Positions 63,273 to 64,000 of a DNA stretch of 64,000 nt are shown one piece after another. The position numbers were made by a program, and so were the translations under genes. Source of the stretch: Fundicoccus_A sp052115865 (GTDB taxonomy: Bacteria; Bacillota; Bacilli; Lactobacillales; Aerococcaceae); assembly GCF_052115865.1 (NCBI RefSeq), contig NZ_JBQKME010000003.1, forward strand, positions 151,489 to 215,488, given 5' to 3'. The notes beneath the pieces are model-generated. The model did not search any database, was not told where the DNA came from, and worked only from the letters and a program-made list of their open reading frames with translations. Every line of letters begins with the position of its first letter. Positions within the stretch are counted from its first letter, which is position 1.

Positions 63273-63907
63273 TGCCAGACACAAAAGAATCTCGCTTTTC
63301 TCGCATTTCTAGAGATATTGATACTCAAACTGTAGAAGTTACCGAAAGTATATTGATTGTTTGTGAAGGAGAAAAGACGGAACCCAACTATTTTAAGAAA
63401 TTTCCAGTCTCTAACTTAAAAGTTGAAGTTGATGGACGTGGGAGTAATACGATAGATTTAGTAGAGTACGCTATTTATAAAAAGGATCAACAAGAATATG
63501 ATTCCGTATGGTGTGTATTTGATAAAGATAGCTTTCCCAATTCCAATTTCAATGAGGCCTGTAGGTTAGCAAAAAACAAGGACATTGAATTAGCATATAG
63601 TGTGGAGTCATTTGAACTTTGGTACTTACTACATTTTGAGTATCTTAATACAGGTATTCACAGAAATCAATATGTTGAAAAATTAGACAAAATATTTCAA
63701 CAAAATTTTAGTATAACTTACACAAAAAACAGTGAAGAAATTTATCGACTGTTATCAAATGAAAAACAACAAAATGCGCTTAAACTAGCTAGAAAATTAG
63801 CTGAACAATACAAGGATGAAGATCCACCAGCAACTAGATATCCAGTAACTTATGTATATAGATTAGTTGAAAAATTAAATCAATACCTTCTGATATGCTC
63901 CCCCTAA
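63272..63907 (+). CDS. RloB/AbiLii-like TOPRIM-type protein, 3' end replaced by an IS end
   Basis: 211 residues. ILIVCEGEKTEPNYFKKF (TOPRIM Glu), VWCVFDKDSF (Asp-x-Asp-like) and SVESFELWYLLHF are RloB family marks. The last few codons (LLICSP) come from the insertion-sequence end beginning near 63891, so the native C-terminus is lost. Loss is probably short; function may or may not survive. Confidence 0.8.
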   Translation: MPDTKESRFSRISRDIDTQTVEVTESILIVCEGEKTEPNYFKKFPVSNLKVEVDGRGSNTIDLVEYAIYKKDQQEYDSVWCVFDKDSFPNSNFNEACRLAKNKDIELAYSVESFELWYLLHFEYLNTGIHRNQYVEKLDKIFQQNFSITYTKNSEEIYRLLSNEKQQNALKLARKLAEQYKDEDPPATRYPVTYVYRLVEKLNQYLLICSP

Positions 63908-64000
63908 AGTAGACGCTGAAAAAGTAAAACTACTTTTGGGGGAGTTTTTATGCGTTCAAATAGTAAACATACGTGGGAAGAATTGGAAAGATTTATTCGA
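63891..64000 (+). mobile_element. Left end of an IS3-family (IS150-like) insertion sequence
   Basis: Begins TGATATGCTCCCCCTAAAGT, a TG-starting terminal sequence like IS150-group ends. CTCCCCCTAAAGTAG (63898-63912) pairs with CTACTTTTGGGGGAG (63930-63944), one mismatch. The transposase gene starts right after. The right end lies outside the window. Confidence 0.7.
63950..64000 (+). CDS. Partial transposase OrfA of the insertion sequence
   Basis: 17 codons visible from ATG 63950 behind GGGGGAG (MRSNSKHTWEELERFIR), then cut by the window end. Charged helical start as in IS3-family OrfA. Confidence 0.6.
   Translation, partial: MRSNSKHTWEELERFIR

Noticed and set aside
63272..63907. Calling rloB a pseudogene outright
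   Set aside because: All recognisable motifs are intact and only the last few codons appear to come from the IS, so it is kept as a CDS with a replaced end.
1..64000. tRNA, rRNA and tmRNA genes
   Set aside because: No cloverleaf or rRNA-like conserved stretch was seen on either strand; the only structured RNAs supported are the M-box and two T-boxes.

Overview
The window looks like a low-GC Gram-positive (Firmicutes) genome, most likely Lactobacillales in the Aerococcaceae/Carnobacteriaceae neighbourhood. This is an inference from A+T-rich sequence, strong AAGGAGG ribosome sites, T-box and M-box leaders, a SufCDSUB operon, a FruR-FruK-FruA operon and LPxTG surface proteins. No rRNA or tRNA gene is present, so genus and species are not determined.

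Bases 1-34174 look chromosomal. In order: a secreted acidic protein; an Mg2+-sensing M-box leader with small ORFs ahead of the Mg2+ P-type ATPase mgtA; a four-gene operon of ExbB-like, ExbD-like, second ExbD-like and membrane-anchored SNase-type nuclease; a methionine T-box operon (M20 peptidase, metN broken by one in-frame TGA, metI, metQ); a secreted protein with three cytochrome-b5-like domains; a TroABCD-type Mn/Zn transporter read leftward and divergent from a DtxR/MntR regulator, with two palindromic operators between them; a UspA protein; a second T-box controlling a polar amino-acid ABC transporter; ogt; a LacI-type regulator with kdgK; a decayed siderophore transporter; sufCDSUB; fruRKA; and a GNAT acetyltransferase.

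Bases about 34.4-61.8 kb form a conjugative element. It has ParA/ParB, a replication initiator with origin-like repeats inside its coding sequence, two paralogous zinc ribbons, large surface proteins (including a 1437-residue thioester/SpaA/VaFE-repeat LPxTG adhesin), an ArdC-like antirestriction protein, and a pSK41/pGO1 (Trs/Tra)-like type IV secretion set: coupling ATPase, VirB6-like, PrgI/VirB3-like, TrsD-like, VirB4, VirB8-like and a three-domain peptidoglycan hydrolase. A hairpin-rich oriT-like stretch, three small possible relaxosome proteins and a MobP-type relaxase follow. No integrase or attachment site is visible. Six copies of a 27-bp dyad with variable 3-base centre are scattered through this element only.

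The right edge carries an RloA/RloB (AbiL-like) defence pair whose second gene runs into the left end of a probable IS3-family insertion sequence, cut by the window end.

Cross-cutting points: all three intact ABC solute-binding proteins lack a lipobox cysteine; metN and the siderophore operon show gene decay; several element genes lack a canonical start at a proper distance from their ribosome site; and the ExbBD-nuclease operon is the best candidate for a poorly described system.
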